From positions 1 through 64,000 of the forward strand of contig PXBF01000028.1 in assembly GCA_003567005.1 (NCBI GenBank): a stretch of 64,000 bases of DNA. Direction: 5' to 3'. This document shows, piece by piece, positions 8,615 to 17,955 of the stretch. Under the pieces are notes generated by a model. The model had not been told where the DNA came from. It made no database searches and saw only the letters and a program-made list of their open reading frames with translations. The position numbers were made by a program, and so were the translations under genes. The stretch is from PVC group bacterium (lineage in GTDB: Bacteria > Verrucomicrobiota > Kiritimatiellia > UBA8416). Each line of letters begins with the position of its first letter. The first letter of the stretch is position 1.

Positions 8615-8712
8615 TGATGGACCGTATGGACTTGATTGACATATTTTTTGGTGTTGCGCAGATACATGCTCTTTCCCGCATGTCCATACGGTCAATCAAG
8701 TCAATAGGGTCA
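8615..8712. repeat. 9-bp-phased palindromic element, copy C
   Basis: The left arm 8615-8642 contains ACTTGATTGAC, which pairs perfectly with GTCAATCAAGT in the right arm 8680-8712. The units again repeat every nine bases (GTCCATACG, GTCAATCAA, GTCAATAGG, GTCA). The loop is about 38 nt. It lies 75 bp after the stop codon of the 921-residue acetylesterase gene. The rest of this 276-bp gap holds the candidate operator and no gene. Confidence 0.75.
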
Positions 8713-8787
8713 CGGTGTTTGCGGGGTCTTTGGTGCTGTGCACAGCACGCGCAACTCGTGCGCGTGCTGCACAAACATTTGCGCAAG

Positions 8788-11553
8788 CTAGTCTTGCCGC
8801 TCTTTTTCGTATTCGAGCATTTCTACCATGGCGCGTCCGAGTGCGTCGCCGGTCAACAGGTATGTCTCAGCGTTGTGGTTGTAGTGAAATCCCACGCCCG
8901 ACGGGGACTCCTCGCTCGGGCGCCAATAGCTGCGGGCGTCCACCGATGCCACGTTGCCGTCAAACTGCGGGTGTCGCGCGGGGTCGCTCACGGCCATCTG
9001 GGCATCGAAAATCGTTTGGGCGGAGCTGCCGGGCTCCCAGGTCGCCCCGCCGCCGAACGCGACGGTGGCCACCACGAAGGGCGCGTCGGGCAGCACCTTG
9101 CCCGGATAGCGGTTCTCGTAGTAGTCACGCAGACTGGTGATCAGCCGCGCCAGGTTCTCCTCATACAGGAGGGCATGGACCCCCGCCGTGCCGGAGCCCG
9201 CTTCTCCGCCGTCCTTGTGGCCCTGCCACCAGGCGAAGCCGGCAATCTCGAACCCCTGTTCGGCCCACTGCGGATACTCGGCTGCGAAGTTGTCGAGAAC
9301 GTCCGTGACGTTGAAGATCGAGTAGAGGCTCCAGAAGGTCTGCCAGTCGCCGCCGACACCGGGTTCGCTCGCCGCACTGGCGGTGTGCGCCGATCTGCTG
9401 ATGTAGAGCTCCCCATTGTGTCGGAGCGTGCAGTTATTCGGGTATTTCACACCGATCGTCCATTCCAACTTCGGCCCCATGTCGGCCTCGTCCACGAAGA
9501 AGTCGTCGTACTGCTTGCCGGCATACCAGTTTCCCGGTCCCGGCCCGCCGCCGTCGGTCTCCCATCGCATCGGGCTCTGGCCGTAACCGGCATAGGTGTA
9601 TCCGTCCGGCCAGTCGACGGGGTCGCTTCCCGGCGGCAGGATGTCCCAGCCCAGACTGCGGTTGCCCATCGAACTCTTGATCAGCAGCACCGGCTCGTCG
9701 TGGTACCAGCCCATGACGTGCCCGAACCCCAGCTCGGGGCCGAAGAAGTTGCCGAAAGTCGGGGCCAAGGGACCCTTGCCGATGTGGGCGATCACGCCGC
9801 GGTAGTGGACGTCCTGGCGGGCGACCCAGCCGGACCCGTCGTGCAGATTGGGGAACTTGTTCTCGAGCGTGACAAACCTCTCGAGCGTGCCAGGCGCCGT
9901 TCCATTCGGGGTGCCGAACCCGACCATGTTCGACTGTCCGGAGAGAATGTAGACTTTGACGGGTTTGTCGGAAGATCCGGTGTCCTCCGGGTCGGGTGCA
10001 GGCAGCGGATAGGGCATGCCGGGGTTGTCGGCGGGGTCGTTCGGGTCGGTGTAGGTGACATGCACCTCGTACCAATCGCCCGCTCCGTCACCGTCGGTGT
10101 CCGGATTGAGCGGGTCGGTCCCGGTGTCGTGCGGGCCGATGTAGATGCCGGTGTTGCTTTCCACGCCGTCGAGCAACCCGTCGCCGTCGGTGTCCGGATT
10201 GAGTGGGTCGGTCCCCATGGCAATCTCGCCCCGGAACGTGCGCTGACCGCCGTTGTCGAAGTGGGCGATGCCACGTGCCGCCCATTCGGTGTAGCGCGGA
10301 TCCGCCGCGGTGACGGTGACGCTGTCGCCGTCGAGCAGCCCGTCATTGTCCGTATCGATATCGAGCGGATCGGTGCCAAAGTGGGCTTCGCCGTAGAATG
10401 TGCGCTCGGGGCCGTCGTCCGTAAAGTAAATCCCCGCGGCGACGAAGTCGGTGTAGCGCGCGTCGGCGCTGGTCACGACGATGTTGCCGCCATCGAGCAG
10501 CCCGTCGCCGTCGGTGTCGGGATCGATGGGGTTCAGGCCCATCTGGTATTCCTGGAGGTTGGTCAGGCCGTCGCCGTCGGGATCGTCATCGGGGTTGGCC
10601 GTGGTCGGACCGCCAAAATACTTGATCTCCCACCAGTCCGGCATGCCGTCGCCATCGGTATCGTCAACGATGAACGAAAACAGATCGCCCATGAGGGGCT
10701 TCCTATCTGCGCCATCCAAATACGTATCGACACGCCAGTAATAGGTATTGGCGACAGGCGCATTGACCGTTCCTGTTGTTGCGTTTACAGCACCGTCAAT
10801 CAACTGCTCCAGATTTTCAGGATCTGTACCAAACCATAGGTTTACGCGAACATCGTCGCCAACATGCGGTTCCTGGTTTGTCCAAGTCAGGGAAACCGCA
10901 CCGGATGGGACCGTTACCCCAATGTCTGGACTCGGCTCCATAGGATGATCGAAATGCATATGAAAAACAGCATCTTCCCCCGATCGCACATTGAGCGTAT
11001 CCGTGCCCATTCCCCTTTCTCCCGACATGTACCGGGCGCCATCTGCGTATTCGTTTCCTGTGTGTGACAAATAAGGAATACCTTCCTGCCATCCGCTGGT
11101 GCTGTGTGTGAGACCGACATCAACCCCATACTTGGTATTCGGTGAAAGCTCAACAGGGTTTGCAAGGGTCCAAGTGCTGTAAGCGCCGGACTCCACGGCA
11201 ACTTCCTGTATGATTGTCTCGGAATAGATTTCCGTAAAGGTATTGCCATCTACTTTTCCGATGCGCACCACAAACGTCTTGTCGGGCGCACTTCCCCTCG
11301 TCCGGTACGTGAGTGCGCGAAACCGCAAGGTCGTATCGCCAGTTGTAAACGTTTGCCCCTGGGACGGCTCGTTAAGCCACCACTTGAAGGTCCCCGTGTG
11401 GGGTGCATAGTTGGCAATGTCCAGCGGACCGACTTCGGGCGGTTCCGGGCTTACAGAGAAGGTTCCCTGCCCAATCGCAAAAGCTGCCGAAAAAAGGGTA
11501 AAGACGGCCAGAAACCATGCGAGAAAACGTTCATCGCGAATTGCGCTTTTCAT
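8788..11553 (-). CDS. Secreted sialate O-acetylesterase (SASA)-domain protein with thrombospondin type-3 repeats
   Basis: A 921-residue protein starting at ATG 11553, chosen because a clear signal peptide follows (FLAWFLAVFTLFSAAFA). An N-terminal beta-sandwich and an Fn3-like region run to about residue 290. Calcium-type thrombospondin-3 repeats ([24 protein letters not shown]) run to about 520. The SASA hydrolase domain (PF03629) opens with [15 protein letters not shown], where the Ser of GQSNM is the nucleophile, and has WWQGHKD as the second active-site block. It would remove acetyl groups from sugars outside the cell or on its surface. There is no C-terminal sorting signal. It is paralogous to the next gene. 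Positions about 8820-10690 are visibly richer in G+C than the 5' part. Confidence 0.85.
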   Translation of the reverse strand: MKSAIRDERFLAWFLAVFTLFSAAFAIGQGTFSVSPEPPEVGPLDIANYAPHTGTFKWWLNEPSQGQTFTTGDTTLRFRALTYRTRGSAPDKTFVVRIGKVDGNTFTEIYSETIIQEVAVESGAYSTWTLANPVELSPNTKYGVDVGLTHSTSGWQEGIPYLSHTGNEYADGARYMSGERGMGTDTLNVRSGEDAVFHMHFDHPMEPSPDIGVTVPSGAVSLTWTNQEPHVGDDVRVNLWFGTDPENLEQLIDGAVNATTGTVNAPVANTYYWRVDTYLDGADRKPLMGDLFSFIVDDTDGDGMPDWWEIKYFGGPTTANPDDDPDGDGLTNLQEYQMGLNPIDPDTDGDGLLDGGNIVVTSADARYTDFVAAGIYFTDDGPERTFYGEAHFGTDPLDIDTDNDGLLDGDSVTVTAADPRYTEWAARGIAHFDNGGQRTFRGEIAMGTDPLNPDTDGDGLLDGVESNTGIYIGPHDTGTDPLNPDTDGDGAGDWYEVHVTYTDPNDPADNPGMPYPLPAPDPEDTGSSDKPVKVYILSGQSNMVGFGTPNGTAPGTLERFVTLENKFPNLHDGSGWVARQDVHYRGVIAHIGKGPLAPTFGNFFGPELGFGHVMGWYHDEPVLLIKSSMGNRSLGWDILPPGSDPVDWPDGYTYAGYGQSPMRWETDGGGPGPGNWYAGKQYDDFFVDEADMGPKLEWTIGVKYPNNCTLRHNGELYISRSAHTASAASEPGVGGDWQTFWSLYSIFNVTDVLDNFAAEYPQWAEQGFEIAGFAWWQGHKDGGEAGSGTAGVHALLYEENLARLITSLRDYYENRYPGKVLPDAPFVVATVAFGGGATWEPGSSAQTIFDAQMAVSDPARHPQFDGNVASVDARSYWRPSEESPSGVGFHYNHNAETYLLTGDALGRAMVEMLEYEKERQD

Positions 11554-11710
11554 ATCATGTGCCTTATGTAACGAATGAACTTCAAATGGCACAGGCGCAA
11601 ACCCGCTGGAAACCAATTTGAAATAGTATAAGTGATTCTACCAGTCGGAGCGCATTACGACAAGCGACAAGGTACATGCTGCGGTATTGCAGCAATCGGG
11701 GGGAGGCATG

Positions 11711-11805
11711 TGACCGTATTTTCGCAATTGACCGGATTGACATTCTCATTTGGGTTGCATAAAGACGCACGCATTCCCCACATGTCAATCCGGTCAGAAA
11801 TGTCT
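11711..11805. repeat. 9-bp-phased palindromic element, copy D
   Basis: TGACCGGATTGACAT at 11729-11743 and ATGTCAATCCGGTCA at 11782-11796 form a perfect 15-bp inverted repeat with a 38-nt loop. The left side extends to TGACCGTATT at 11711. It lies immediately downstream of the stop codon of the 1498-residue protein, so it may end its transcript. Upstream, 11554-11700 carries the short leader of the 921-residue gene and nothing else that I recognise. Confidence 0.75.
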
Positions 11806-11810
11806 GCGCG

Positions 11811-14800
11811 TTATTCCTGCTCTTTGAGCAGCAGGCGCAGGAAGCGGCGACTATCCTCTTCTATGGGTAGCTCGTAGGACAATTCCTCGAAGGTGCCGTT
11901 GAGGCTGTTGGTGGTGACCGTCAGCATGCCGGCATCTTCCCATTCCCCTTCCATCAGATCCTGGCGCGTCTGCACCAGATACGTGATGGATGCATCATCA
12001 TGGCGTTGCAGATGGATATAGCGAAGCTGCCCATCGCGAAACGCGATTTTGGGCATTTGGCCATCCAGTGCGCGTTGCAGCAGATCACCGGGCAACTCGA
12101 TCAAACCTTCCGGGGCTTCCAGCGTGACACCGAAGTTATCTATATACGTCATACCGCCGCCACGAACCTCGGTTAGCGTGTAAGCCGTTGCACTAGGATC
12201 GTAAAAGTCGAACGTGCCTACACTCTCCGTATCAATAAACAATTCCCATGTTTTTTCCGCGTAATCGAGGTGAACCGTCGTGCGAATCCAGACCTGTTCT
12301 TCAGGAACGATGACACCCGTATCCGCAGGCTCCTGACCATCAAACACCATGACACTGCGATCCCCATCTACATATACTAACGCTACACTATCCGCCGGTG
12401 GTTCGGGTGCCTCATCGGAGAGCTGTACGCGCATCTGTACATCAACCCAGACAGACGACGGGCCGTCGATAATCGTGTGACGCATAAAGCCTTCCACTCT
12501 GGCGGCTTGTCCGATTCCACCAAACGCCACCTCTGATTGCACCTCCGAAGAATCCGATTCCCAGCCCCGCTGCCCGTCCACAGGCCCAGGCAGCGAGAGT
12601 TCAAAATCGTCGAAGAACGGCACCGTGCTCCAGCCGGCGGGATCATCCTGCACCGTGATGCTTACCGTTGCCGCATCCGAGGTGTCGAAACCGTCATTCA
12701 CGCTAAAGGTGAAAGAATCCGACCCCGAGAATCCGCCATCGGGCGTATAAGTCAGATCCGGTGCGCTGCCCGAGAGTGTACCATTGGCCGGATGCTGCAC
12801 GATGGCATAGGTCAGCGGATCGTCATCTGCATCAGTACCTGTCAGGGTAATGGACAAAGCTGTCTCGTAGGTCGTGAAGAGGTTCTGCGCCTCGGCGACG
12901 GGGGGGGTGTTGGCAGGGGTTGTGGCTGCGGCCGGTTCCGACCATGCAGTAGCATTCTGCGCGGGGGCCTTGTCGCGCGCACGCACGCGATAGGTATAGG
13001 TCGTGTCGGGAGACAGCCCCGTATCTGTATATTCGGTTTCATCCTGCCAACCGGAACTGGTGCCACCATCCATAGCCTCGAAATAATATTCCACGTCACT
13101 TTCGTCAGTGGCCGTGGTCGCCGTCATTGTGATTGTCGTTTTGTCGACGGCCGTAGGAGGAACCGCAAAGCTCATCGGGTCCGGAGAGGGCGGGTCGGTG
13201 TCGGGTGCATCGGTCGTGGCCGCTGCAGGATCCGAGTCAGCCGTGGTATTTTCCTGCGCATCTCTGGCACGCACGACATAGGTGTAGGTGGTGCCAGGCG
13301 CAAGACCTGTGTCCGTGTATTCGGTAGAAACCTGCCAGCCGGAACTGTTACCACCATCGGTGGCTTCGAAATAGTATTCCACGGGGCCGCTGATATCGAT
13401 GGCGGTCGTCGCCGTCATCGTGATCGTGTCTTCGCCTTGTGCGGTCGGTGGGACCGCAAAGCTCATCGGGTCCGGCGACGGTGGCGTAGTATCCGCGCCG
13501 GCAACAGCACTGTATGCCTCCGACCAGTCGCCCGTGTTTTCCAGCGCATCGCGGGCTCGTACCCGATATGTGTAGGACGCACCATCGGTTAGCCCGGTAT
13601 TGTCCCAACGCGTTTCGGTACTCCATTCGCTAGCGGCACCGCTGGTGACATTCGTGAACTGGTACTCGACCGGGGGCGATTGGTCCGTGGCCGTGGTGGC
13701 AACCATGCTGATGGTGCCCTCCCCGGAACCTGCAGGCGGAATCGCAAATGTCATCGGGTCGGGCAGCGGTGGGGTCGAATCCTCTAACTCGAGCATCTCG
13801 ATCATGGCACGTCCAAGAGCGTCGCCTGTTAGCAGGAAGGTTTCCGCATTATGGTTGTAATGGTAGCCCGTGCCGGTTGGAGATACATCACTTGTTCTCC
13901 AGTAGGAGCGCGATTCGACCGTCCTCACATTCCCTTCGAACTGCGGGTAGTTGCCTGCTTCGCCATCAACCGCGAGCTGTGCATTGGCAACGGTAAGCGC
14001 ATTGCCATCCATATTCCAGCCGGAAAATCCTATCGTAGCCAGCACGAAAGGGGCATTTGTGGCGATGTTGTCGGGATAACGGTTTTCGTAATAGCCCCGC
14101 ACCCCATCGATCAACCGCACGAGTCTTTCCTCATAGCGTTCGGCATTGCGGCTATTCCCTTGGTCCCAATGCCCCTGCCACCAGGCATAGCCGGCGATCT
14201 CGAAGCCCTGATCGGCCCATTGGGGATATTCGTTTGCAAAATTATCCAGTATATCCACGACATTGAATCGGTTGTACACCGTCCAGTAATCCTGCCAATT
14301 GGTGCCTGTACCGGGTTCCGACTCTTCCGTGGCGGTATGCTCCATCCGAGTCTGATACACGGCATTATTATGCTTCACGTGAAGATTGTCCCTGTGATAA
14401 TGCTTGCCTACTTCCCATCCCAGGTTGGGACCCATATCAGCTTCATCCAGGAAAAATTTATCGAAAGTCAAACCAGCATACCAGCCACCTGGCGTTGGCG
14501 ATTCATCGTCAATATCCCAGGACGATGGTGAATCGCCGTAGCCCGCGTACACGGTGTCGCCAATCGTGAACTGCTCGCTGCCGGGAGGCAGAATATCCCA
14601 AGCCAAACCGCGATTCCCTTGGGCCGCTTTGATAATCAGGACCGGTTCATCGTGATACCAACCCATGATATGGCCAAACCCGTACTCGGGACCGAAGTCG
14701 CTTCTGGTGGCACCAAGATCCGGCTTCAGGAAATCATCGTAGCTTGCCCCAACGATACCGCGGTAGCGCACATCCTCGCGTGTAATCCATCCACTTCCGT

Positions 14801-16307
14801 CATGCAGGTTCGGGAATTTGTTTTCCTGCAATACCATGGTTTGGAGCGTACCGGGACCCGAGCCGCTGCGTCGGCCGAAACCGACCATATTGGATTGACC
14901 GGATAAGATGTACACCTTGACCGGTTTATCTGAAGAGCCGGTGTCACCCGGTTCCGGGGCAGGCAGCGGATAGGGAACAACTGGAGTGTCGTCCGGATCG
15001 AGCGGGTCCGTGAAAGCGGCATAAATCTCGTACCAGTCGCCCACACCGTCACCATCGGTGTCGGGATCCAGCGGGTTGGTACCATAGACGGCAACTTCCA
15101 TTCCATCGGGTATCCCGTCGTTATCGGTATCCGGATCAAGCGGATCCGTTCCATGGGGGATTTCTCCCAAAAAGGTACGCTCGCCCCCATCTTCCGTGAA
15201 AAAGATGCCGCGTTCTTCCCATTCCGTGTAGCGCGGGTCCGAGCTGTCGACGGTTATGTTGTCACCATCTACCAAACCATCTCCGTCGGTATCGGGATCG
15301 AGCGGATCGGTGCCGAAGTGCGCTTCGCCATAGAATGTACGCGTGCCACCCTCGTCAGTATAATAATAGCCGGCGGCTGCAAAGTCGCTGTAACGCGGAT
15401 CTTCACTCGTTACGACGACGTTGGTGCCATCCAGCAAACCGTCGCCATCGGTATCCGGGTTGGTCGGATCCGTGCCGAGGAGAAATTCTTCCATATTGGT
15501 CAGGCCATCGCCATCGACATCTTCATCGGGATTGGCGCCGGTGGGGTCTCCGAAGTATTTCTCCTCCCACCAGTTCGGCAGGCCGTCCCCGTCGTCGTCG
15601 GGCGGTAACTCGACAGTGATCATTTCCGAGAGAGCATACATACGCAGATTGTTGCCAACACCGCGCCTTTCATGCGCGCCACCGGCAATCCAGCCACCGC
15701 CGGCGGTTCCCGCGCGGCAGGTGAGAGCGGATTCGCCGCCGTTGCCGAGCGGGTAGAGGTTATGTGCCACCCCGGCACTCGTCGAACCGCTCCAGGTGAG
15801 CTCCGCAGCAGCACCAGGCACCGCGGTGAGGTTCTGGGTGATCTGGATCGGGTTGGCGATCGAGCCGCTCCACATGTCGTCGTAACCGGTGGCCACCGGA
15901 ACGCCATCGAGGCGATAGACCGGGGCCTCTACAAGGGCATTGTCGCGGGCATCATCCTCTGTCGTGGATACGATGGCCCGCCATTCGAGATCGGCGAGAG
16001 TCGGCTGGATTTCGGTCACTGTGGAGTTTGCAGCCGCATTACTGACAAAGTTGTTCCAGTGCGAAATGGGAAAATTATCTTCGCCATCGCCCGAGTCGCG
16101 GTTGGTCGTGTTGCTAGTCGCGAAGACCAGATGGAACGAATCGCCGGGGTCCACGCCGGGCGGGATGAGCGGGTTATCAAATTGGACTACGTACGCGACC
16201 GCGGCTGAGGAGAAAGAAACGAGGACCGCCACTGCAACCCGAAGGAGGCCGCATCCCCATGCTCCCCGGCCAGCTCCGAATACTGTTCTTTTCTTCAAGT
16301 TCGTCAT
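11811..16307 (-). CDS. Large secreted SASA-domain protein with thrombospondin, Fn3, cadherin-like and LamG-like modules
   Basis: A 1498-residue modular protein. Order: signal peptide (residues ~20-38); a beta-rich N-domain to ~240; thrombospondin type-3 repeats ~245-440; the SASA hydrolase from [15 protein letters not shown] (~465) to ~860 with WWQGHWD; three near-identical Fn3 repeats each opening [10 protein letters not shown] or [10 protein letters not shown] (~865-1130); a cadherin-like Ig domain (~1145-1230); a LamG-like sandwich (~1240-1390); and a C-terminal module seen in PVC secreted proteins ([20 protein letters not shown]). The ATG at 16307 follows AGGAGAG. It probably deacetylates an extracellular glycan, with the extra modules for binding. 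It lacks a PEP-CTERM-type tail. Confidence 0.85.
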   Translation of the reverse strand: MTNLKKRTVFGAGRGAWGCGLLRVAVAVLVSFSSAAVAYVVQFDNPLIPPGVDPGDSFHLVFATSNTTNRDSGDGEDNFPISHWNNFVSNAAANSTVTEIQPTLADLEWRAIVSTTEDDARDNALVEAPVYRLDGVPVATGYDDMWSGSIANPIQITQNLTAVPGAAAELTWSGSTSAGVAHNLYPLGNGGESALTCRAGTAGGGWIAGGAHERRGVGNNLRMYALSEMITVELPPDDDGDGLPNWWEEKYFGDPTGANPDEDVDGDGLTNMEEFLLGTDPTNPDTDGDGLLDGTNVVVTSEDPRYSDFAAAGYYYTDEGGTRTFYGEAHFGTDPLDPDTDGDGLVDGDNITVDSSDPRYTEWEERGIFFTEDGGERTFLGEIPHGTDPLDPDTDNDGIPDGMEVAVYGTNPLDPDTDGDGVGDWYEIYAAFTDPLDPDDTPVVPYPLPAPEPGDTGSSDKPVKVYILSGQSNMVGFGRRSGSGPGTLQTMVLQENKFPNLHDGSGWITREDVRYRGIVGASYDDFLKPDLGATRSDFGPEYGFGHIMGWYHDEPVLIIKAAQGNRGLAWDILPPGSEQFTIGDTVYAGYGDSPSSWDIDDESPTPGGWYAGLTFDKFFLDEADMGPNLGWEVGKHYHRDNLHVKHNNAVYQTRMEHTATEESEPGTGTNWQDYWTVYNRFNVVDILDNFANEYPQWADQGFEIAGYAWWQGHWDQGNSRNAERYEERLVRLIDGVRGYYENRYPDNIATNAPFVLATIGFSGWNMDGNALTVANAQLAVDGEAGNYPQFEGNVRTVESRSYWRTSDVSPTGTGYHYNHNAETFLLTGDALGRAMIEMLELEDSTPPLPDPMTFAIPPAGSGEGTISMVATTATDQSPPVEYQFTNVTSGAASEWSTETRWDNTGLTDGASYTYRVRARDALENTGDWSEAYSAVAGADTTPPSPDPMSFAVPPTAQGEDTITMTATTAIDISGPVEYYFEATDGGNSSGWQVSTEYTDTGLAPGTTYTYVVRARDAQENTTADSDPAAATTDAPDTDPPSPDPMSFAVPPTAVDKTTITMTATTATDESDVEYYFEAMDGGTSSGWQDETEYTDTGLSPDTTYTYRVRARDKAPAQNATAWSEPAAATTPANTPPVAEAQNLFTTYETALSITLTGTDADDDPLTYAIVQHPANGTLSGSAPDLTYTPDGGFSGSDSFTFSVNDGFDTSDAATVSITVQDDPAGWSTVPFFDDFELSLPGPVDGQRGWESDSSEVQSEVAFGGIGQAARVEGFMRHTIIDGPSSVWVDVQMRVQLSDEAPEPPADSVALVYVDGDRSVMVFDGQEPADTGVIVPEEQVWIRTTVHLDYAEKTWELFIDTESVGTFDFYDPSATAYTLTEVRGGGMTYIDNFGVTLEAPEGLIELPGDLLQRALDGQMPKIAFRDGQLRYIHLQRHDDASITYLVQTRQDLMEGEWEDAGMLTVTTNSLNGTFEELSYELPIEEDSRRFLRLLLKEQE

Positions 16308-16491
16308 CGCTTCTCTCCTGTCTTTCTATTTGGTGCAACTGATTCGCTACTTCTGAAAATGCAACTTTTGCGCAAAACGGTTTTCATACCCTTGAAATAA
16401 GGATCAAATCAAAACGCCTTTACCGCACAAAGGCTACACAAAATCTTCAGCAAAAGTGACTATATCAAAAAAAAACAAAAAAGAACGAGTG

Positions 16492-16549
16492 GTCATTTGC
16501 GACAAAAAATCATTCGTTTTCGAAATAAAAAGTAGTCATTTACGACAAA
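16492..16549. promoter_or_regulatory. Two direct repeats GTCATTTRCGACAAA in the leader of the large SASA gene
   Basis: GTCATTTGCGACAAA (16492-16506) and GTCATTTACGACAAA (16535-16549) differ at one base and are 43 bp apart, about four helical turns. They lie in the AT-rich 347-bp gap 16308-16654, upstream of the minus-strand SASA gene. Spacing and length fit a dimeric activator of the AraC or LacI type. No other gene or RNA is apparent in this gap. Confidence 0.5.
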
Positions 16550-16654
16550 TACAAAGTATGATTTTTCACGCAAAATCGGGTGTTAAAAGGCCTTGCATGA
16601 TCACGGGAACATACCAGCATTGTGCCCGACGGTTCGTTAGCAAGAAAGAGAGTG

Positions 16655-17563
16655 TTAACGGCCGATGCATGCACTGCTGACACGAATGGGTAACATACTG
16701 CCATCTGGTGCATAGAATACATGGCTGATCCAAAAATCGCGAAAAAAGCGATTCCCAGAGAAGGCCATCTCGCAATAGGTAAAATACCACTGCCCCTTCC
16801 ATTCGAAAAAATTGCCATGTCTACCTTGTGTCGGACCATGCGGCCAGGTTTGTTCCCGGAAACGTGGCTCCATCTGCGCGGGATCGATCACGCATCCCCG
16901 ATACTTGTAGGGGCCATAAAGCGAATCCGAAATCGCGTAATAGCTTCCCCAGGAGAGGTAATAGATCCCTGCGCGCTTGTGTAAGGAAACCTTGTCATCG
17001 GTTTTTCCCCTGCCATATGGACCTTGCGGATTATCGATATGCAGTAACCTTGGTTGTTCGGCAATAGAGAGCATGTCATCGGACATACGCGCAATGAAAT
17101 AATCCCAAACGCCGAACACAATATAAACAGCTCCATCGCTGTTCTTGAAAAAGCAGGGATCATACACGGCAGTTGCAGCGCAATCGGGTGGTAAGAGCGG
17201 TTTCCCTAAAACGTCTTTCCATGGGCCGCCTGGTTTTTCTCCGATCACCATTCCGATCTGTGGGCCATCTCCCTCTCGATTCATATCGGAAAAGGCCCAG
17301 TAATAGTGACCATCTTTTTCAACCGCATCCGTAGCCCAGCAATAATCTACAGGCTTACCGATATAGGTATCTTCCGGTTTCAAGGTGGATTCCCACTCCC
17401 ATGTCAGCAGATCATCCGAGGACCATACCTGCCAGTCGCGCATATCAAAGCGCTGGTTATCAGGCGCATAATCATGTGAAGCATATAAGTAAGCCCGATC
17501 CTCAAAAATATGAATGTGCGGGTCGGTAATCCCCTGCCCGATTATATTGATTGCTTCTGCCAT
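16655..17563 (-). CDS. Glycoside hydrolase family 43-like protein
   Basis: About 302 residues, matching a single five-bladed beta-propeller of the GH43/GH68 fold. Typical blade motifs: GQGITDPHIHIFEDRAYLYA (the Asp of TDPH is the likely base), WATDAVEKDGHYYWAFSD, AVYDPCFFKNSDGAVYIVFG (Asp as likely pKa modulator), and HGNFFEWKGQWYFTYCE. There is no signal peptide, so it is either cytoplasmic or acts on imported oligosaccharides, unlike the two SASA proteins downstream. I preferred ATG 17563, seven bases after GAAGGT; ATG 17578 is possible. The closing blade (SMLPIRVSSACIGR) ends a little early for the family. Substrate unknown. Confidence 0.75.
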   Translation of the reverse strand: MAEAINIIGQGITDPHIHIFEDRAYLYASHDYAPDNQRFDMRDWQVWSSDDLLTWEWESTLKPEDTYIGKPVDYCWATDAVEKDGHYYWAFSDMNREGDGPQIGMVIGEKPGGPWKDVLGKPLLPPDCAATAVYDPCFFKNSDGAVYIVFGVWDYFIARMSDDMLSIAEQPRLLHIDNPQGPYGRGKTDDKVSLHKRAGIYYLSWGSYYAISDSLYGPYKYRGCVIDPAQMEPRFREQTWPHGPTQGRHGNFFEWKGQWYFTYCEMAFSGNRFFRDFWISHVFYAPDGSMLPIRVSSACIGR

Positions 17564-17652
17564 AGTCTGTACCTTCATGTTTGCACACTTACTTGCCTAC
17601 ACGTAATCCACCCTACACGTACTCGATACTAAGAGCACTGACTTTCGAGCCT

Positions 17653-17800
17653 GTAGGTTGTAACTTCATCAGTTCAAATGCAGATTAGGGCGAAAGATAA
17701 AGGTTGCCTCTGCCTTTCCCCTAATCTTCTTGTCCTGCGTAGCTTTACGCGAAGCATGGATCCATCTAATCTTTCGCCTTAATCTCTCCTGCACGAACAC
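17653..17800. repeat. Repeat-like, hairpin-rich spacer before rmuC
   Basis: The 392-bp gap 17564-17955 has no convincing gene. GTAGGTTGTAACTTCAT (17653-17669) matches 16 of 17 bases of a sequence at 33612. After it, GGCGAAAGAT and ATCTTTCGCC form a 10-bp inverted repeat around 17690-17780, and a smaller GATTAGGG/CCCTAATC pair is nested inside. The layout looks like a palindromic mobile element remnant rather than an RNA gene. Confidence 0.45.
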
Positions 17801-17955
17801 ATCCTCCGCGCAAAAGTTTCTCCCCCGTATCATCCTGTCACCCCAAGTGCCTTTTCTGGCAAGCAACATACATGAAATGCTTGCTAGAACGTTGGTTAAT
17901 CGCGAAACTGTCGGTGCAGCGTAGCAGAATGATTTTTTCATGGGGAGAAGGAAAT

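Noticed and set aside
8443..10839. A 798-codon plus-strand open frame
   Set aside because: It runs antisense to the SASA gene, whose motifs and signal peptide are clear; its composition is rich in V, R and G as expected from a shadow of high-GC coding DNA.
1266..11805. CRISPR array from the GTCAAT units
   Set aside because: Unit is only 9 bp with no unique spacers, arms are inverted rather than direct, and there are no cas genes.
12537..13592. A 351-codon plus-strand frame opposite the Fn3 region
   Set aside because: Mirrors the Fn3 repeat structure of the real gene and shows low-complexity G/R/I sequence.
8788..16307. PEP-CTERM-type sorting signals on the two SASA proteins
   Set aside because: Both end in charged soluble sequence with no hydrophobic helix and basic tail.
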